The notes: a model not told the origin generated them from the letters alone. A stretch of DNA of 64,000 bases from Microcoleus sp. AS-A8 (GCA_039962225.1 JAMPKV010000001.1:124001-188000); one strand, 5' to 3'; counted from the first letter of the stretch, positions 23,324 through 33,187 are shown. Numbers and translations are program-made.

Positions 23324-24796
23324 ATGCATCCAAGTCCCCTGCTGTTGACGAAAGAACTCCCCACCCTGCACTACACTTCTACACCCAATCGCTTCGATGA
23401 AAGCTGGGAAGCCCCCCTGGCAACGCTTTTGGGCGTCGGACGTGCCGCTGGGGCTGACTTTGTGGAGTTTTTCTTAGAGCGGGTCAACTACATCAGTTGT
23501 TTAGCCGAAGATGATATCATCACCAGCATCTCACCCCGCCTCTCCACAGGCGCTGGCGTGAGAGTGTTTCGGGGTCATGCGGATTGCTATGTTAGCACGA
23601 ACGATCTATCCTTTTCCGGCCTAAAAGCTGCCCTCGAAAAAGCCCTTTCCATTCAGGGACTCCAACTCCCGGCACCGAACGCCCATATCCCAGAAATTAA
23701 CCTGGAATTGCTCAGAGATTACGCCACCAAAAGAGGCAAAGATACGTGGCTTTCTCAATGTAGCTCCATGCGCGAAATGGGTGAAGTGCTTTTAGATGCT
23801 AACCAGCAGCTTAATCTCAAAGCCAGTCACGTTCAATCGAGACGCGCTACCTATTTCCGCGACTGGCAAGAAGTGTTAATCGCCTCCAGTGATGGCACCT
23901 TCGCCCGTGATATTCGCCTGACGCAATCGGTAGGATATAGCTTGTTGTGTGCGGATGGTGCAAATCGCTCATCAATTAATCAACGTGCTGGCAATACCAG
24001 TGACCCTGGATTTTTGCGCTCGTGGGACTATAAGTCTACGGCTGAAGATGTCGCTGAATCCGCGGGGAAAATGCTCTATGCGGATTATGTCGAATCCGGG
24101 ACTTATCCCATTATCATGGCCAATCAATTTGGTGGGGTAATTTTCCATGAAGCCTGCGGACACTTACTAGAAACCACACAAATTGAGAAAAAAACCACGC
24201 CCTTTGCTGATAAAAAAGGCGAAAAAATTGCTCATGAAAGCTTAACCGCCTGGGATGAAGGACGCTCTGAAAGTGCCTTTGGCACCATTGACATGGACGA
24301 TGAAGGAATGCCGGCCCAAAGGACTCTATTAATAGAAAACGGCATTCTCAAAAACTTTATCGCTGATCGCGCCGGTTCTGTACGGACTGGACATCCCAGA
24401 ACAGGCAGTGGGCGTCGCCAGAACTATACGTTTGCCGCCGCTTCTCGGATGCGTAATACCTACATTGCGCCAGGAAACTACACTAACGAAGACTTATTCG
24501 CCTCCATTGATAAAGGCATCTACTGCAAGAAAATGGGCGGTGGTAGTGTAGGCGCGACAGGGCAATTTAACTTTGGTGTAGATGAAGCCTACCTCATTGA
24601 AAACGGTAAGATTACCAAACCGCTAAAGGGTGCCATTCTCATTGGAGAAGCCACGGAAATTATGCATAAAATTTCTATGTGTTCTCAAGACTTGGGATTA
24701 GCGGCTGGCTTCTGTGGTTCTGTGAGTGGCAGTATTTACGTAACGGTAGGACAGCCCCATATCAAGGTTGATTCGATTACTGTCGGGGGACGTTAA
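23324..24796 (+). CDS. tldD: Metalloprotease TldD
   Basis: 490 residues from ATG 23324, chosen because GAGG lies about 8 nt upstream and the longer frame begins with unconserved residues. It carries the zinc-protease motif HEACGH in [17 protein letters not shown] and the conserved C-terminal [19 protein letters not shown]. TldD pairs with TldE to form a protease that degrades unfolded peptides and, in some bacteria, removes leader peptides from modified peptides. Its partner follows after 61 bp. No modified-peptide biosynthesis genes are seen nearby, so a general proteolytic role is likely. Confidence 0.93.
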   Translation: MHPSPLLLTKELPTLHYTSTPNRFDESWEAPLATLLGVGRAAGADFVEFFLERVNYISCLAEDDIITSISPRLSTGAGVRVFRGHADCYVSTNDLSFSGLKAALEKALSIQGLQLPAPNAHIPEINLELLRDYATKRGKDTWLSQCSSMREMGEVLLDANQQLNLKASHVQSRRATYFRDWQEVLIASSDGTFARDIRLTQSVGYSLLCADGANRSSINQRAGNTSDPGFLRSWDYKSTAEDVAESAGKMLYADYVESGTYPIIMANQFGGVIFHEACGHLLETTQIEKKTTPFADKKGEKIAHESLTAWDEGRSESAFGTIDMDDEGMPAQRTLLIENGILKNFIADRAGSVRTGHPRTGSGRRQNYTFAAASRMRNTYIAPGNYTNEDLFASIDKGIYCKKMGGGSVGATGQFNFGVDEAYLIENGKITKPLKGAILIGEATEIMHKISMCSQDLGLAAGFCGSVSGSIYVTVGQPHIKVDSITVGGR

Positions 24797-24857
24797 CAAT
24801 TTTGGATTTCCCAAATTTCAAATCAAATCATCCAAAATCCAACCTCTAAAATTGACT

Positions 24858-26198
24858 ATGCCCAAGATTGACGATATTGCAACTCAAGCCAAAGATAGTG
24901 CTAGTAAATTAGGTATCAAGAAATTTGATATCTATGGCTCAACGGTCGATGAAACCAGTGTTCAAGTCGAGGGCGGAGAGCCAAAACAAGTTAAAGCCTC
25001 TAATCGTTCGAGTGTCATTGTTCGTGTCTGGAATGAAGAGAATACCGTCGGAGTTACCAGCACGACAGACGTAAATTCCGAAGGACTTGAATTAGCTTTA
25101 AAAACAGCTTATGAAGCTAGTTTTTTTGGGGTAAAAGAACATGTGCCTGATTTTAGCCCTGAAGCCTCTGTTCCGATTGAGGATAGCTCTAATGGAAAAA
25201 CAGCACAGGCTCCCGTCTCACAATTAATTGACAACCTCATCCAAGCCGAAAAAGAACTGCTGAACGCTCATCCAGCAATTAAAGGTGTGCCTTACAACGG
25301 CATGTCTCAAAGAGATTTGGAGCGCTTTTATCTGAACAGCGAAGACGCCCTGCGAACAGAAGCTCGTTCCTATGCCTCGCTCTATCTTTATAGTAAGACG
25401 GAAGAAGAAGGGAAAAAGCCTCGTAGTGGTGGCGCGTTTAGAATCAGCCATAGTTTAAATGACCTTGATGTTCAGGGTTGCTTGAAAGAAGCAGCCGAAA
25501 AAACTATTAGTCATTTAAATTACGAAAAAGTCAAGTCAGGCAAATATCGAGTCGTCTTCTCGCCGGAGGCATTTTTGAGCTTGCTGGGGGCTTTTTCCAA
25601 TCTTTTCAATGCTCAAAATATTCTGGATAAGCAAAGTCTTTCTACTCCCGACTCTTTGGGGACAGAAATTGCCTCGCCTTTCCTGTGTGTGGCTGATGAT
25701 GCGCGGCATCCTGATAACGTAGCATCAACCTTGTTTGATGGAGAAGGTACACCAACTCGCCGCGTGGAGCTAATTCGTAATGGTGTCCTGAGTCATTTTC
25801 TGCACAGCGTCGGTACAGCGAAACGGATGAACCAAAATCCCACGGGGCATGGAAATATTGGCGCTAAAGTAACCGTTAGTCCACATTTTTACCATGTTTA
25901 TTCTGGAGTGGCGGCTGAGCAAGAATATAGCCTGGAAACAGCGGAAAATGTAATTTTCATTGATGATTTACAGGCACTTCATGCCGGAGTGAAAGCCTTA
26001 CAAGGTTCTTTCTCTCTGCCCTTTGATGGTTGGATGGTTAATCAGGGAGAACGCATCAGTATTGAGTCTGCAACTGTTGCTGGAGACTTTCTTGATGTTT
26101 TAAAGTCGATCATTTTTCTGGAGAAAGAGGCCGAATTGACTCCAGGAGGTATTTGTCCAAGAGTTTGGGTTGAAGAACTTTCCATTACGGGAGAGTAA
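24858..26198 (+). CDS. tldE: TldE/PmbA, non-catalytic partner of TldD
   Basis: 446 residues from ATG 24858. It resembles TldD in fold but lacks the HExxxH motif, as expected for TldE/PmbA. Typical segments are VQVEGGEPKQVKASNRSSV, NPTGHGNIGAKVTVSP and the C-terminal FLEKEAELTPGGICPRVWVEELSITGE. It forms the TldD/TldE heterodimer and is presumably co-transcribed with tldD. A perfect 12-bp-arm hairpin follows the stop codon and probably terminates this transcript and the convergent one. Confidence 0.92.
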   Translation: MPKIDDIATQAKDSASKLGIKKFDIYGSTVDETSVQVEGGEPKQVKASNRSSVIVRVWNEENTVGVTSTTDVNSEGLELALKTAYEASFFGVKEHVPDFSPEASVPIEDSSNGKTAQAPVSQLIDNLIQAEKELLNAHPAIKGVPYNGMSQRDLERFYLNSEDALRTEARSYASLYLYSKTEEEGKKPRSGGAFRISHSLNDLDVQGCLKEAAEKTISHLNYEKVKSGKYRVVFSPEAFLSLLGAFSNLFNAQNILDKQSLSTPDSLGTEIASPFLCVADDARHPDNVASTLFDGEGTPTRRVELIRNGVLSHFLHSVGTAKRMNQNPTGHGNIGAKVTVSPHFYHVYSGVAAEQEYSLETAENVIFIDDLQALHAGVKALQGSFSLPFDGWMVNQGERISIESATVAGDFLDVLKSIIFLEKEAELTPGGICPRVWVEELSITGE

Positions 26199-26207
26199 GT
26201 TAATCGA

Positions 26208-26232
26208 TAGGGTGCGTTAATAACGCACCCTA
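26208..26232. terminator. Bidirectional hairpin between convergent genes
   Basis: Perfect 12-bp arms TAGGGTGCGTTA/TAACGCACCCTA with a 1-nt spacer lie between the tldE stop and the end of the convergent LprI gene. There is no T-run. It is a frequent extragenic palindrome type in cyanobacteria. Confidence 0.6.
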
Positions 26233-26235
26233 CCA

Positions 26236-26964
26236 TTAGAGATCACTGGTTTCGAGGTGTATTTCTAACTGTTTGATTCTCTGTTCCGTTGTACGAACTA
26301 GACAAGTATTTTTACTTACATTACCAGCGCTAACGGCTTCAAATTCACACCCAGAATCTCGGAATTTTATCCAAGTTGATTCTGCTTTTTCTAATTTTTT
26401 CTGACGAGAGTTGGATAAGCGTTGTTTTAAGCGTTGGTAAGTTTGATTGAGTTTATAATCTGAGTCGCGGTAATTGTTGCCAACAGCTCTTGGCATTTTG
26501 GCTTGACGATAAGAATTTAGATCGGCTATTCTCTGCTGCGTGATGTTAGCACGGCAGGCGGCAACTAATCCCGGTTGCATAGTACCGCCTTCGGCAAAAC
26601 TGCCCGAAAAATCGCATTCACTATCTCGAAATTTAACCCATGATTGTTGGGCATTGACTAACTTTGTACCTCTTGCTCCTGCTAATTTGGAAATTACTAA
26701 TTGATAAACTCGGTTTAACTCTCGATCTGCTTTTTGCCAACGTAATCCCTCACAAGCATTCATTTCAGATTGAGTTTGGGGATTGTTACAATTAGGGGCT
26801 TGGGTTAGAAGTTGGGGTGTGGTTTGGGTATGTGCTAAATTTTCAGCTTTAGCTAAGAGTGGACTCATGGAAGTCAAGAGTAAGCTCAAACTAGCAAGGG
26901 AACTCAACCCTTGTGACAGGTTTTTAGGGCTTAAATTAGGTACAATAATTGATAATTTTTTCAT
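26236..26964 (-). CDS. Tandem LprI-like (DUF1311) exported protein
   Basis: 242 residues. A signal peptide (LASLSLLLTSMSPLLAKA, cleavage about residue 40) is followed by two LprI/DUF1311 units. The first is canonical: CNNPQTQSEMNACEGLRWQKADRELNRVYQ then AQQSWVKFRDSECDF. The second (about 160-235) keeps LNQTYQRLKQRLS and AESTWIKFRDSGCEF but lacks the opening Cys-rich motif. The founding family member inhibits lysozyme, so a periplasmic muramidase-inhibitor role is possible. It lies convergent to tldE. Confidence 0.75.
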   Translation of the reverse strand: MKKLSIIVPNLSPKNLSQGLSSLASLSLLLTSMSPLLAKAENLAHTQTTPQLLTQAPNCNNPQTQSEMNACEGLRWQKADRELNRVYQLVISKLAGARGTKLVNAQQSWVKFRDSECDFSGSFAEGGTMQPGLVAACRANITQQRIADLNSYRQAKMPRAVGNNYRDSDYKLNQTYQRLKQRLSNSRQKKLEKAESTWIKFRDSGCEFEAVSAGNVSKNTCLVRTTEQRIKQLEIHLETSDL

Positions 26965-27040
26965 TTAGGTATTTGGTTGAGTGAGCCGATTATTTTACAT
27001 TGCATTAGATTGGGCAAATATATAAATCTAATGTTTAAAA

Positions 27041-27066
27041 ACCACAGAGAACACAGAGGCACAGAG
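27041..27066 (-). repeat. Dispersed CTCTGTG repeat, left of helicase
   Basis: ACCACAGAG...GGCACAGAG. It matches the reverse complement of 29558-29583 at 20 of 26 positions, so the helicase gene is bracketed by inverted copies. Confidence 0.55.
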
Positions 27067-27120
27067 TAAAAATAAGGAGAAAAGTAAGAGGAGGACGAAG
27101 GATTGAGAATGCTTTTTAAA

Positions 27121-29397
27121 TCATCCCAGCTCCCAACTTTTAATGATTTCTCGAAGTTCGGCTACATCGAGAGAATCACAAATAAAGGCTTGGCGCAGTA
27201 AGTTATTGGGAATAAATTCATCGTATTTTTGTAACCGAGGACATTCCTCAGAACTGACTAAGTCATAACCTGTCAAGTCTTTTTTACAAAATGATTTAAC
27301 TTCATCTCTGAGTTGTTCCAGGCTACTTTTACCTAATTTTAGGGTCAAAAAGTAGGGAGAGACTCCTCCAATACTGCGGATATCCAGAGTATATCTGACG
27401 AAAAAATTGAAAAATCGTTCCAACGTGCGGTAGGCAACTGTTCCCATCCAGGGAAAAATACAGCAGGTATTTCCTTCGAGGAGGATGATATTATCTTGTT
27501 CTAATTGAGCGCTTCGAGCCAGATTTCGAGCCGCTTTTAATCTCTCTTGAGCTTGGGGTTGCAGGTAAGGATACTCAATATTTTCAACTAAAATACGTCT
27601 CATCCGTTGGAGAATTTTCGTATGAATGGTGCCGCCGCCCCCGCGCCAGGAACTACGGGCAATTCCCTCCACTTGCTTGACAAATGCTGTTTTTCTTTTT
27701 AAATCAATCTCTAATACTTCCCACGTTCTACCGGCTAGAGCAAATCGATTTCCCGGTATGGGGGGTATAACAATACTGCCGATTTCTTGGGATTCGTCTC
27801 GAACACTATATTCCATGTTGTAGGGAAAAACAGCATAAAAGTGAAAATTTCGGACAATTTTTTCTCCGGTTAAACCAACTAGCAATCCTCCTTTTTCTGT
27901 CAGTTGAATATGGTCAATATCGATGAGATATCGTAGTAGCTGTCGAAAATCATCTTGGGAGATTGCCGCAAAGGGAGGTAGAGTTAAAACTTTTTGGGCA
28001 AGGGCAGCCGATGAGAGTTCCCCCATCGACGCCAAGATACTCATCGTCTGGTGATAAAGCAAACTGAAAGGGCATTGAATTGGTTGTATCGGCTCAATCC
28101 AACGTTCTTCGGCATACAGTTGAATGATGGCAATGCACTGCAAGAGTTGCCAGGGAATTTGTTCGGGTAGCCATTCCTCCCCTAAGGGTTCATCTTCTGT
28201 GCAAATGAAGCGCATATCCGCCGGGGTGCCTCGTCTGCCGGTACGTCCCAATCGCTGCAAGAAACTGGCGACGGAAAGCGGGGCATCTAGTTGGATGACT
28301 CGTTCTAATTGTCCGATATCAATACCGAGTTCTAGGGTAACAGTGGCGGCGGTGACGGCTGGGGCATTACCTTGCATCGCATCCTCAGCCGTTTCTCGGA
28401 GTGAGGATGCGATGCTCCCGTGATGGACGTGATAAATATCGGGATAACTTTCTGCTTGGGCAATCTGTCGCAGGTTTGCGATCGCAGATTCGGCTTGGGT
28501 ACGATTGTTGACGAAGATGAGGCACTTGCTGGATTTACTGATATCGAAGAGGTAGCGGTAGTAGGGATTGATTGGACTTACCCCCCTAGCCCTCCTCACT
28601 AAAGCTCCGGTTAGCAAGGGGGGAACCGGACTTTTCTTACCTTCTTCTTGCCGCCCAAGTTGGGGAGGGCTGATGGCTGAGTTATCTTTGTCAGGTAGGT
28701 AAAAGTGTTCTACAGCTAGACGTACTTGCCGTTGCCCACTCTGAATTTCAGGTGTAATTACGGGAGTTTTAGTCCCCGATTGCAACCATTCTTCAGCCAG
28801 TGCGTAATCGCCCAGCGTTGCCGATAAACCAATCCGACGCGGTGGCTGTTGCATGAATCGGGATAGGCGTGTCAGTTGGCAGAGAATCTGGCAACCGCGT
28901 TCAGAACCCATAAAAGCGTGAATTTCATCGATAATTACAAACCGCAAATCCCCAAACAAACGGCTGAGTTCGGCATTTTTATTCAGCAATAAACTTTCCA
29001 GAGATTCTGGCGTAATTTGCAGCACGCCTTGAGGATTTTTCAGTAACTTTTGCTTGCGGCTTTGGGCAACATCACCGTGCCAAGCCCAAACCGGAATATC
29101 AGCTTCTTTAAGTAAGTCGTTGAGGCGTTCAAATTGGTTGTTGATTAATGCTTTAATCGGGCCAATATAAAGGACTCCCACAGTTGCTGATGGGTTTTGG
29201 TGCAGTAGAGTTAAAACCGGAAGAAAAGCCGCTTCTGTTTTCCCGGAGGCAGTACCCGCAGCAATCAAGAGGTGAGCCTCGGTATCGAAAATCACGCGAC
29301 AGGCTTCAATCTGAACTTGTCGTAATTCAGTCCAGCCGTGAGTGTAAATGTAATCTTGGATAAAGGGGGCAAGCCTGTCAAACGGCTGTTCAGTCAT
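27121..29397 (-). CDS. Lhr-like superfamily-2 DEAD/DEAH helicase
   Basis: 758 residues. Motifs: Q-like start (GWTELRQVQIEAC), I AAGTASGKTEAAF, Ia GPIKALINNQ, II DEIH, III GLSATLGD, IV CLIFVNNRTQAES, and VI SFLQRLGRTGRRG. The C-terminal half has a winged-helix-like region and a domain found in Lhr-type helicases. It would be an ATP-driven nucleic-acid helicase in the cytoplasm; the pathway (DNA repair or RNA) is not decided by sequence. Between the two RecA domains is an insertion (about 240-270, GKKSPVPPLLTGALVRRARG) encoded by an extragenic-type repeat that stays in frame. Confidence 0.85.
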   Translation of the reverse strand: MTEQPFDRLAPFIQDYIYTHGWTELRQVQIEACRVIFDTEAHLLIAAGTASGKTEAAFLPVLTLLHQNPSATVGVLYIGPIKALINNQFERLNDLLKEADIPVWAWHGDVAQSRKQKLLKNPQGVLQITPESLESLLLNKNAELSRLFGDLRFVIIDEIHAFMGSERGCQILCQLTRLSRFMQQPPRRIGLSATLGDYALAEEWLQSGTKTPVITPEIQSGQRQVRLAVEHFYLPDKDNSAISPPQLGRQEEGKKSPVPPLLTGALVRRARGVSPINPYYRYLFDISKSSKCLIFVNNRTQAESAIANLRQIAQAESYPDIYHVHHGSIASSLRETAEDAMQGNAPAVTAATVTLELGIDIGQLERVIQLDAPLSVASFLQRLGRTGRRGTPADMRFICTEDEPLGEEWLPEQIPWQLLQCIAIIQLYAEERWIEPIQPIQCPFSLLYHQTMSILASMGELSSAALAQKVLTLPPFAAISQDDFRQLLRYLIDIDHIQLTEKGGLLVGLTGEKIVRNFHFYAVFPYNMEYSVRDESQEIGSIVIPPIPGNRFALAGRTWEVLEIDLKRKTAFVKQVEGIARSSWRGGGGTIHTKILQRMRRILVENIEYPYLQPQAQERLKAARNLARSAQLEQDNIILLEGNTCCIFPWMGTVAYRTLERFFNFFVRYTLDIRSIGGVSPYFLTLKLGKSSLEQLRDEVKSFCKKDLTGYDLVSSEECPRLQKYDEFIPNNLLRQAFICDSLDVAELREIIKSWELG
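28582..28625 (-). repeat. Extragenic-type palindromic repeat inside helicase gene
   Basis: CCCCCCTAGCCCTCC and AGCAAGGGGGG flank the 18-mer TCCTCACTAAAGCTCCGG (28593-28610), which also occurs in rsmA and at 39655. It is read through in frame as part of the linker between the helicase core domains. Confidence 0.75.
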
Positions 29398-29557
29398 AGG
29401 ATTTTAGATTTTAAATTGGATTATCCTTGTCAGTCATCTCGAAATAGAAATCAAAGAGCTTGTGGAAAGTACCCCTTGATTGATTTAATAGTTCTGCACT
29501 CTACAATCTGTCCCCAAACTCCTGTGAAGACTCAAAACTCAACCTCTCTATTCTTCC

Positions 29558-29585
29558 CTCTGTGCCCTCCGTGCCTCTGTGGTTT
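29558..29585 (+). repeat. Dispersed CTCTGTG repeat, right of helicase
   Basis: CTCTGTGCCCTCCGTGCCTC type sequence, inverted relative to the copy at 27041-27066. This repeat type is widespread between cyanobacterial genes. Confidence 0.55.
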
Positions 29586-29677
29586 GTTAAAAATAGACTG
29601 ACAAGACACACCCTCAACATACCCAAACAAATTTTATTGTTACCCCTTCACAATCGGATTTTTGAGATTAAACGATT

Positions 29678-30847
29678 ATGTCCTCCTCACCCGCCCAATT
29701 GCCTGATCCAAATGCAACCCCACAAACACCAACCATTGGTGTCGCGGTTGTCGGTACTGGATTTGGGCAAAAAATCCACATTCCAGGTTTTCAGGAACAC
29801 GCCCGCACTCAAGTTGTTGCCGTGTATCACCGCGAACTGGAACAGGCAAAAGCGATCGCACAATCCCACAACATTCCCCATGCTTGCGATCGCCTTGAAG
29901 ATATCCTAGCCTTACCCTCGGTTTCAGCCGTCAGTATCTCAACCCCGCCGTTCCTGCATTATGAAATGGCGAAGAAAGTCCTGCAAGCGAAGAAGCATTT
30001 ATTGCTGGAAAAACCCACAACGCTGACAGCAACCCAAGCGCGGGAACTTTACCAACTCGCCTCTGGTGAGGGTGTTGTTGCCATGATGGATTTTGAATTT
30101 CGCTTTGTTCCCGCGTGGCAACGGTTTGCCGAATATCTAGCCGAGGGTTATGTCGGACAGAAACGCCTGATTAAAATTGATTGGTTGGTGTCCAGCCGTG
30201 CCGATGCCTCACGTCCTTGGAACTGGTATGCTCAAAAAGCTCAGGGGGGAGGCGCATTGGGCGCTGTCGGTTCTCACGCTTTCGATTACATTAGTTGGTT
30301 ATTTGGCCCTGTGCGGCGGTTGTGTGCCCAACTGAGTACGGCAATTCCAGAACGCCCCGATCCTAGTGATGGTGGTAAACTCAAGCGCGTAGATGCCGAT
30401 GATACCTGTCTCCTCCTGCTGGAGTTGGAAGATGGAACACCCTGTCAACTGTGCATTAGTTCCGTGACGTATCAGGGACGAGGGCACTTTGTTGAAGTTT
30501 ATGGCGATCGCGGTACTTTAATCTTAGGCAGCGACAATCAGAAAGATTACGTCCACGGCTTTCATCTCAAAGCCGCGCCCGCCGGTGAACCTTTGACTGA
30601 TGTTGAAATTCCCGATCGCCTCGCGTTTCCTCAAGACTACAGCGATGGGCGTCTGGCACCCTTTATCCGAGTCGTTAACCAGTGGGTAGCGGGCATTGAT
30701 GCCCGTCAAGCGATCACCCCCTCACTCCGAGAAGGGGTGTACTCGCAGCTATTAATGGATTTAACCCATCAATCTCATGACACGGGGAGTTGGGTGAAAG
30801 TGCCGAGTTTGGATGCGTTTCTGGCGAGTGGCTTGTTTGTCATGTGA
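29678..30847 (+). CDS. Gfo/Idh/MocA family NAD(P)-dependent oxidoreductase
   Basis: 389 residues. The N-terminal Rossmann domain (about 18-140) has the dinucleotide motif GVAVVGTGFGQKIHIPGF and the family hallmark LLEKPTTLTATQARE with its catalytic-region Lys. The C-terminal alpha/beta domain contains GGGALGAVGSHAFDYISWLFG, with the His expected near the active site. Such enzymes oxidise or reduce sugars and related compounds; the substrate is unknown. It is transcribed divergently from the helicase. A Pro/Gln-rich N-terminal 15 residues precede the fold. Confidence 0.88.
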   Translation: MSSSPAQLPDPNATPQTPTIGVAVVGTGFGQKIHIPGFQEHARTQVVAVYHRELEQAKAIAQSHNIPHACDRLEDILALPSVSAVSISTPPFLHYEMAKKVLQAKKHLLLEKPTTLTATQARELYQLASGEGVVAMMDFEFRFVPAWQRFAEYLAEGYVGQKRLIKIDWLVSSRADASRPWNWYAQKAQGGGALGAVGSHAFDYISWLFGPVRRLCAQLSTAIPERPDPSDGGKLKRVDADDTCLLLLELEDGTPCQLCISSVTYQGRGHFVEVYGDRGTLILGSDNQKDYVHGFHLKAAPAGEPLTDVEIPDRLAFPQDYSDGRLAPFIRVVNQWVAGIDARQAITPSLREGVYSQLLMDLTHQSHDTGSWVKVPSLDAFLASGLFVM

Positions 30848-30883
30848 TAACCCCTGAGGAAGCCGATCAAAGCGGATTTGCAC

Positions 30884-32419
30884 TCACACAGCAGGACAAG
30901 TCCCTAAACCCCAATCCACAAACAAATCGCGGGGATCGGTTTCACGTAACCAACTGACAAATCGCTTGTAGTCGGCGGTTGTATAAATTCCAACACATCC
31001 AGCCGTCCCTGCACTCGATTGTCGGTTCCAATCAATATGAATTTCAATCCCACTACGTTGAGTTTTACCAGGCTCAACATAACGCACAGGAACAGTGACT
31101 GGACCAATCCCACTTTGATGAATGGGGCCATCATACTTATTGGCACCCCCAGCCCAGGAAATATCGCCAATGTACCATTTTCCTTCAGGGATTGGCTCGT
31201 ATGAACCGGCAACACTTTGGTTCCCTTTGCGGAAGAATTGTCTGGAAGGAGAACCGGAGCAAACCTCTAGTTCATCCTTTAATTGCCCATCTTTGAAATA
31301 CTCCAGCTTTAATTTATAACATCCATAGGGGTCTTTACTCTGAGTCTTACTTAGTCGCAGATAATTTTTACCTGAAGTAGGTGAAGTAGGCGCGGGTTCA
31401 GTCGCAGTTGATTTAGGAGAAACGGATTTAGTAGAAGCTGGTTTAGGAGAAGCCACATCTCCCCACAACTTCTCCCAGGTACGAGGGCCAACCCTGCCAT
31501 CGGCTTCTGCTAAACCAAAGTAATCCGCTTGAAAAGATTTCATCGCTTCTTCGGTTTTATTGCCAAACGCACCATCCACTTTCCCGCCGTTATACCCCAA
31601 ATCATTGAGCCGCTTTTGCAATTCTTTAACATCATCGCCTTCACTACCGCGTACTAAAATACGATTGAGTTTTGGGGGATTCTTGACCTTGATAATTGCC
31701 TCTCCCTTTCCAGAAACTGAAATCGGTTTCCCCTTAGGAATGGCCTTATCTGCCGGTGCAAAGCGAAACTCTTTCGCATTCCTATATTGCTGCAATAGGG
31801 TAATTAAATCGTCTTTGAGGAAACTTTCCAGAGTGAGGATTTCAACAACTTCAGAATCTCCCCAGGCCACGATGACATTTTTCTCCCCATCTCGATATCC
31901 TTCCAGCCATTTCACCTGATCTTGGGGAGAGTCTTCCACCTCAATCGGAGTTCCTTGTTCATCTGCTTTTTCAAACAGCGATCGCTCACTTTTTCTGCGA
32001 TCCACGAGGCCAGAAAGTTTCGTCTGTACACCGTTTTTTGTCCCTTTCACCCAACGCTCAAACTCATTGGCAGCACCGGAGAAGTCATTGGCTTTGAGTT
32101 TTTTCAACAGGGTACTATCTGCAAATGCCCCAGTGCCGACGTTATAAGAAAACGATACAATCGCATCAAATTGATTCTGATTCAGTGAAACATCACTCAC
32201 TAAGGCCGATACTTCTTCAGCGACTTTATCACATTCAAATTTTAGAAAAGCTTCAGCTTCCTGTTCCGTAATTTTGTCACCCAGGTGAACCTTCTGCCCA
32301 TTCGGGTATCGTCTCGTTCCATACCCAATTGTTGCGATACCCACAGGGTCTGAGTAAGCGTCTAAATGGAATCCCTCCCATTTCTTAATGAGGGTTAAAC
32401 AATTTGGGGAAATCTTCAT
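30884..32419 (-). CDS. GH24 lysozyme / peptidoglycan-binding / L,D-transpeptidase-like fusion
   Basis: 511 residues. Residues 1-155 are a T4-type lysozyme with the exact catalytic spacing E15-(8)-D24-(5)-T30 in KKWEGF...YSDPVGIATIGYGT. After a linker comes a peptidoglycan-binding domain (about 255-320: VRGSEGDDVKELQKRLNDLGYNGG..DGAFG). A Ser/Pro/Thr linker leads to a C-terminal domain with HIDWNRQSSAGTAGCVGI, the His...Gly-Cys arrangement of L,D-transpeptidase-like enzymes. There is no signal peptide, so export would need a holin-like route or lysis, as for phage endolysins. It combines wall-cutting and possibly wall-crosslinking domains. No other phage gene is nearby. Confidence 0.85.
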   Translation of the reverse strand: MKISPNCLTLIKKWEGFHLDAYSDPVGIATIGYGTRRYPNGQKVHLGDKITEQEAEAFLKFECDKVAEEVSALVSDVSLNQNQFDAIVSFSYNVGTGAFADSTLLKKLKANDFSGAANEFERWVKGTKNGVQTKLSGLVDRRKSERSLFEKADEQGTPIEVEDSPQDQVKWLEGYRDGEKNVIVAWGDSEVVEILTLESFLKDDLITLLQQYRNAKEFRFAPADKAIPKGKPISVSGKGEAIIKVKNPPKLNRILVRGSEGDDVKELQKRLNDLGYNGGKVDGAFGNKTEEAMKSFQADYFGLAEADGRVGPRTWEKLWGDVASPKPASTKSVSPKSTATEPAPTSPTSGKNYLRLSKTQSKDPYGCYKLKLEYFKDGQLKDELEVCSGSPSRQFFRKGNQSVAGSYEPIPEGKWYIGDISWAGGANKYDGPIHQSGIGPVTVPVRYVEPGKTQRSGIEIHIDWNRQSSAGTAGCVGIYTTADYKRFVSWLRETDPRDLFVDWGLGTCPAV

Positions 32420-32803
32420 AAAAACCTGCTAATTTATGGCGAATGGAATTGAGTATGTCTGAGATTTTAATGTAAATGGATCAACGTCCTGTGCTGTAAC
32501 TTACCGCCTTGAGCAAGCGTGTTATCTGGCGTTAATACCCCCGACAGACTTAAGATTTACTTTAGAAATCAACTCGACGCGCTGATCTTTCCCTATTTTA
32601 GAGGAGTGATTGATTACGGTGTAGGTAGGCATTAGGCTGAGATTAGAGCTGTGCCGAGAAGGACGGGTGGCAATGCCCAATCAACACTTGCCCATCTCAC
32701 CGGATTAGATCCTCCTATTGCAGGAAGCCTTTTGCTTTCCCTCAAGGTAATCCTATACATAGAGAGGCTATTAAATCTTTTACCCTCTACGGAGAATCTG
32801 ACA
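32420..32803. other. Intergenic region, nothing recognised
   Basis: 384 bp between the divergent lysozyme-fusion and DUF4342 genes. It presumably carries both promoters. No clear hairpin, repeat or RNA gene was seen. Confidence 0.4.
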
Positions 32804-33187
32804 ATGAACGAACCAGTAGATCGTCCTGAAGAAAAAGTCGAGTGGCTTGAAATTAAGACAACAACTGGCGCTGAAACAGTGACAACCGTTGAAGTGGAAA
32901 CAACTATCGATTCTACAGGAGTTGGTACAGAGGAAAAAGTTCGTGTCGAAGAACTTAGTATCAGCGGTGATGACCTCGTTGCCAAGGTTAGGGAACTGAT
33001 TCATCAAGGTAACATTCGTCGAATCACGATCAAAAATGAAGAGGAACGTACACTGATTGAAATTCCTCTAACCGTTGGAGTCGTCGGTGGCGTGATCGCA
33101 GCAACCCTATTTCCTATAGTAGCTGCTGTTGGAGCCATTGGGGCACTGGTTGCTCGGCTGAAAGTCGTCATTGAGAAAGTCGAATAA
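32804..33187 (+). CDS. DUF4342 protein
   Basis: 127 residues from ATG 32804 (GGAG about 10 nt upstream; the frame extending back to 32651 is unconserved). An acidic, Thr/Val/Glu-rich N-terminus (1-45) precedes the DUF4342 core: ISGDDLVAKVRELIHQGNIRRITIKNEEERTLIEIPLTVGVVGG, then a hydrophobic Ala/Gly-rich stretch (about 90-115) that could be a membrane segment. The family's function is unknown. A strong Rho-independent terminator lies 180 bp downstream. Confidence 0.8.
   Translation: MNEPVDRPEEKVEWLEIKTTTGAETVTTVEVETTIDSTGVGTEEKVRVEELSISGDDLVAKVRELIHQGNIRRITIKNEEERTLIEIPLTVGVVGGVIAATLFPIVAAVGAIGALVARLKVVIEKVE

Noticed and set aside
23324-26198. tldD/tldE as part of a modified-peptide cluster
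   Set aside because: No precursor peptide, YcaO or other maturation gene is nearby; the pair looks like the housekeeping protease.
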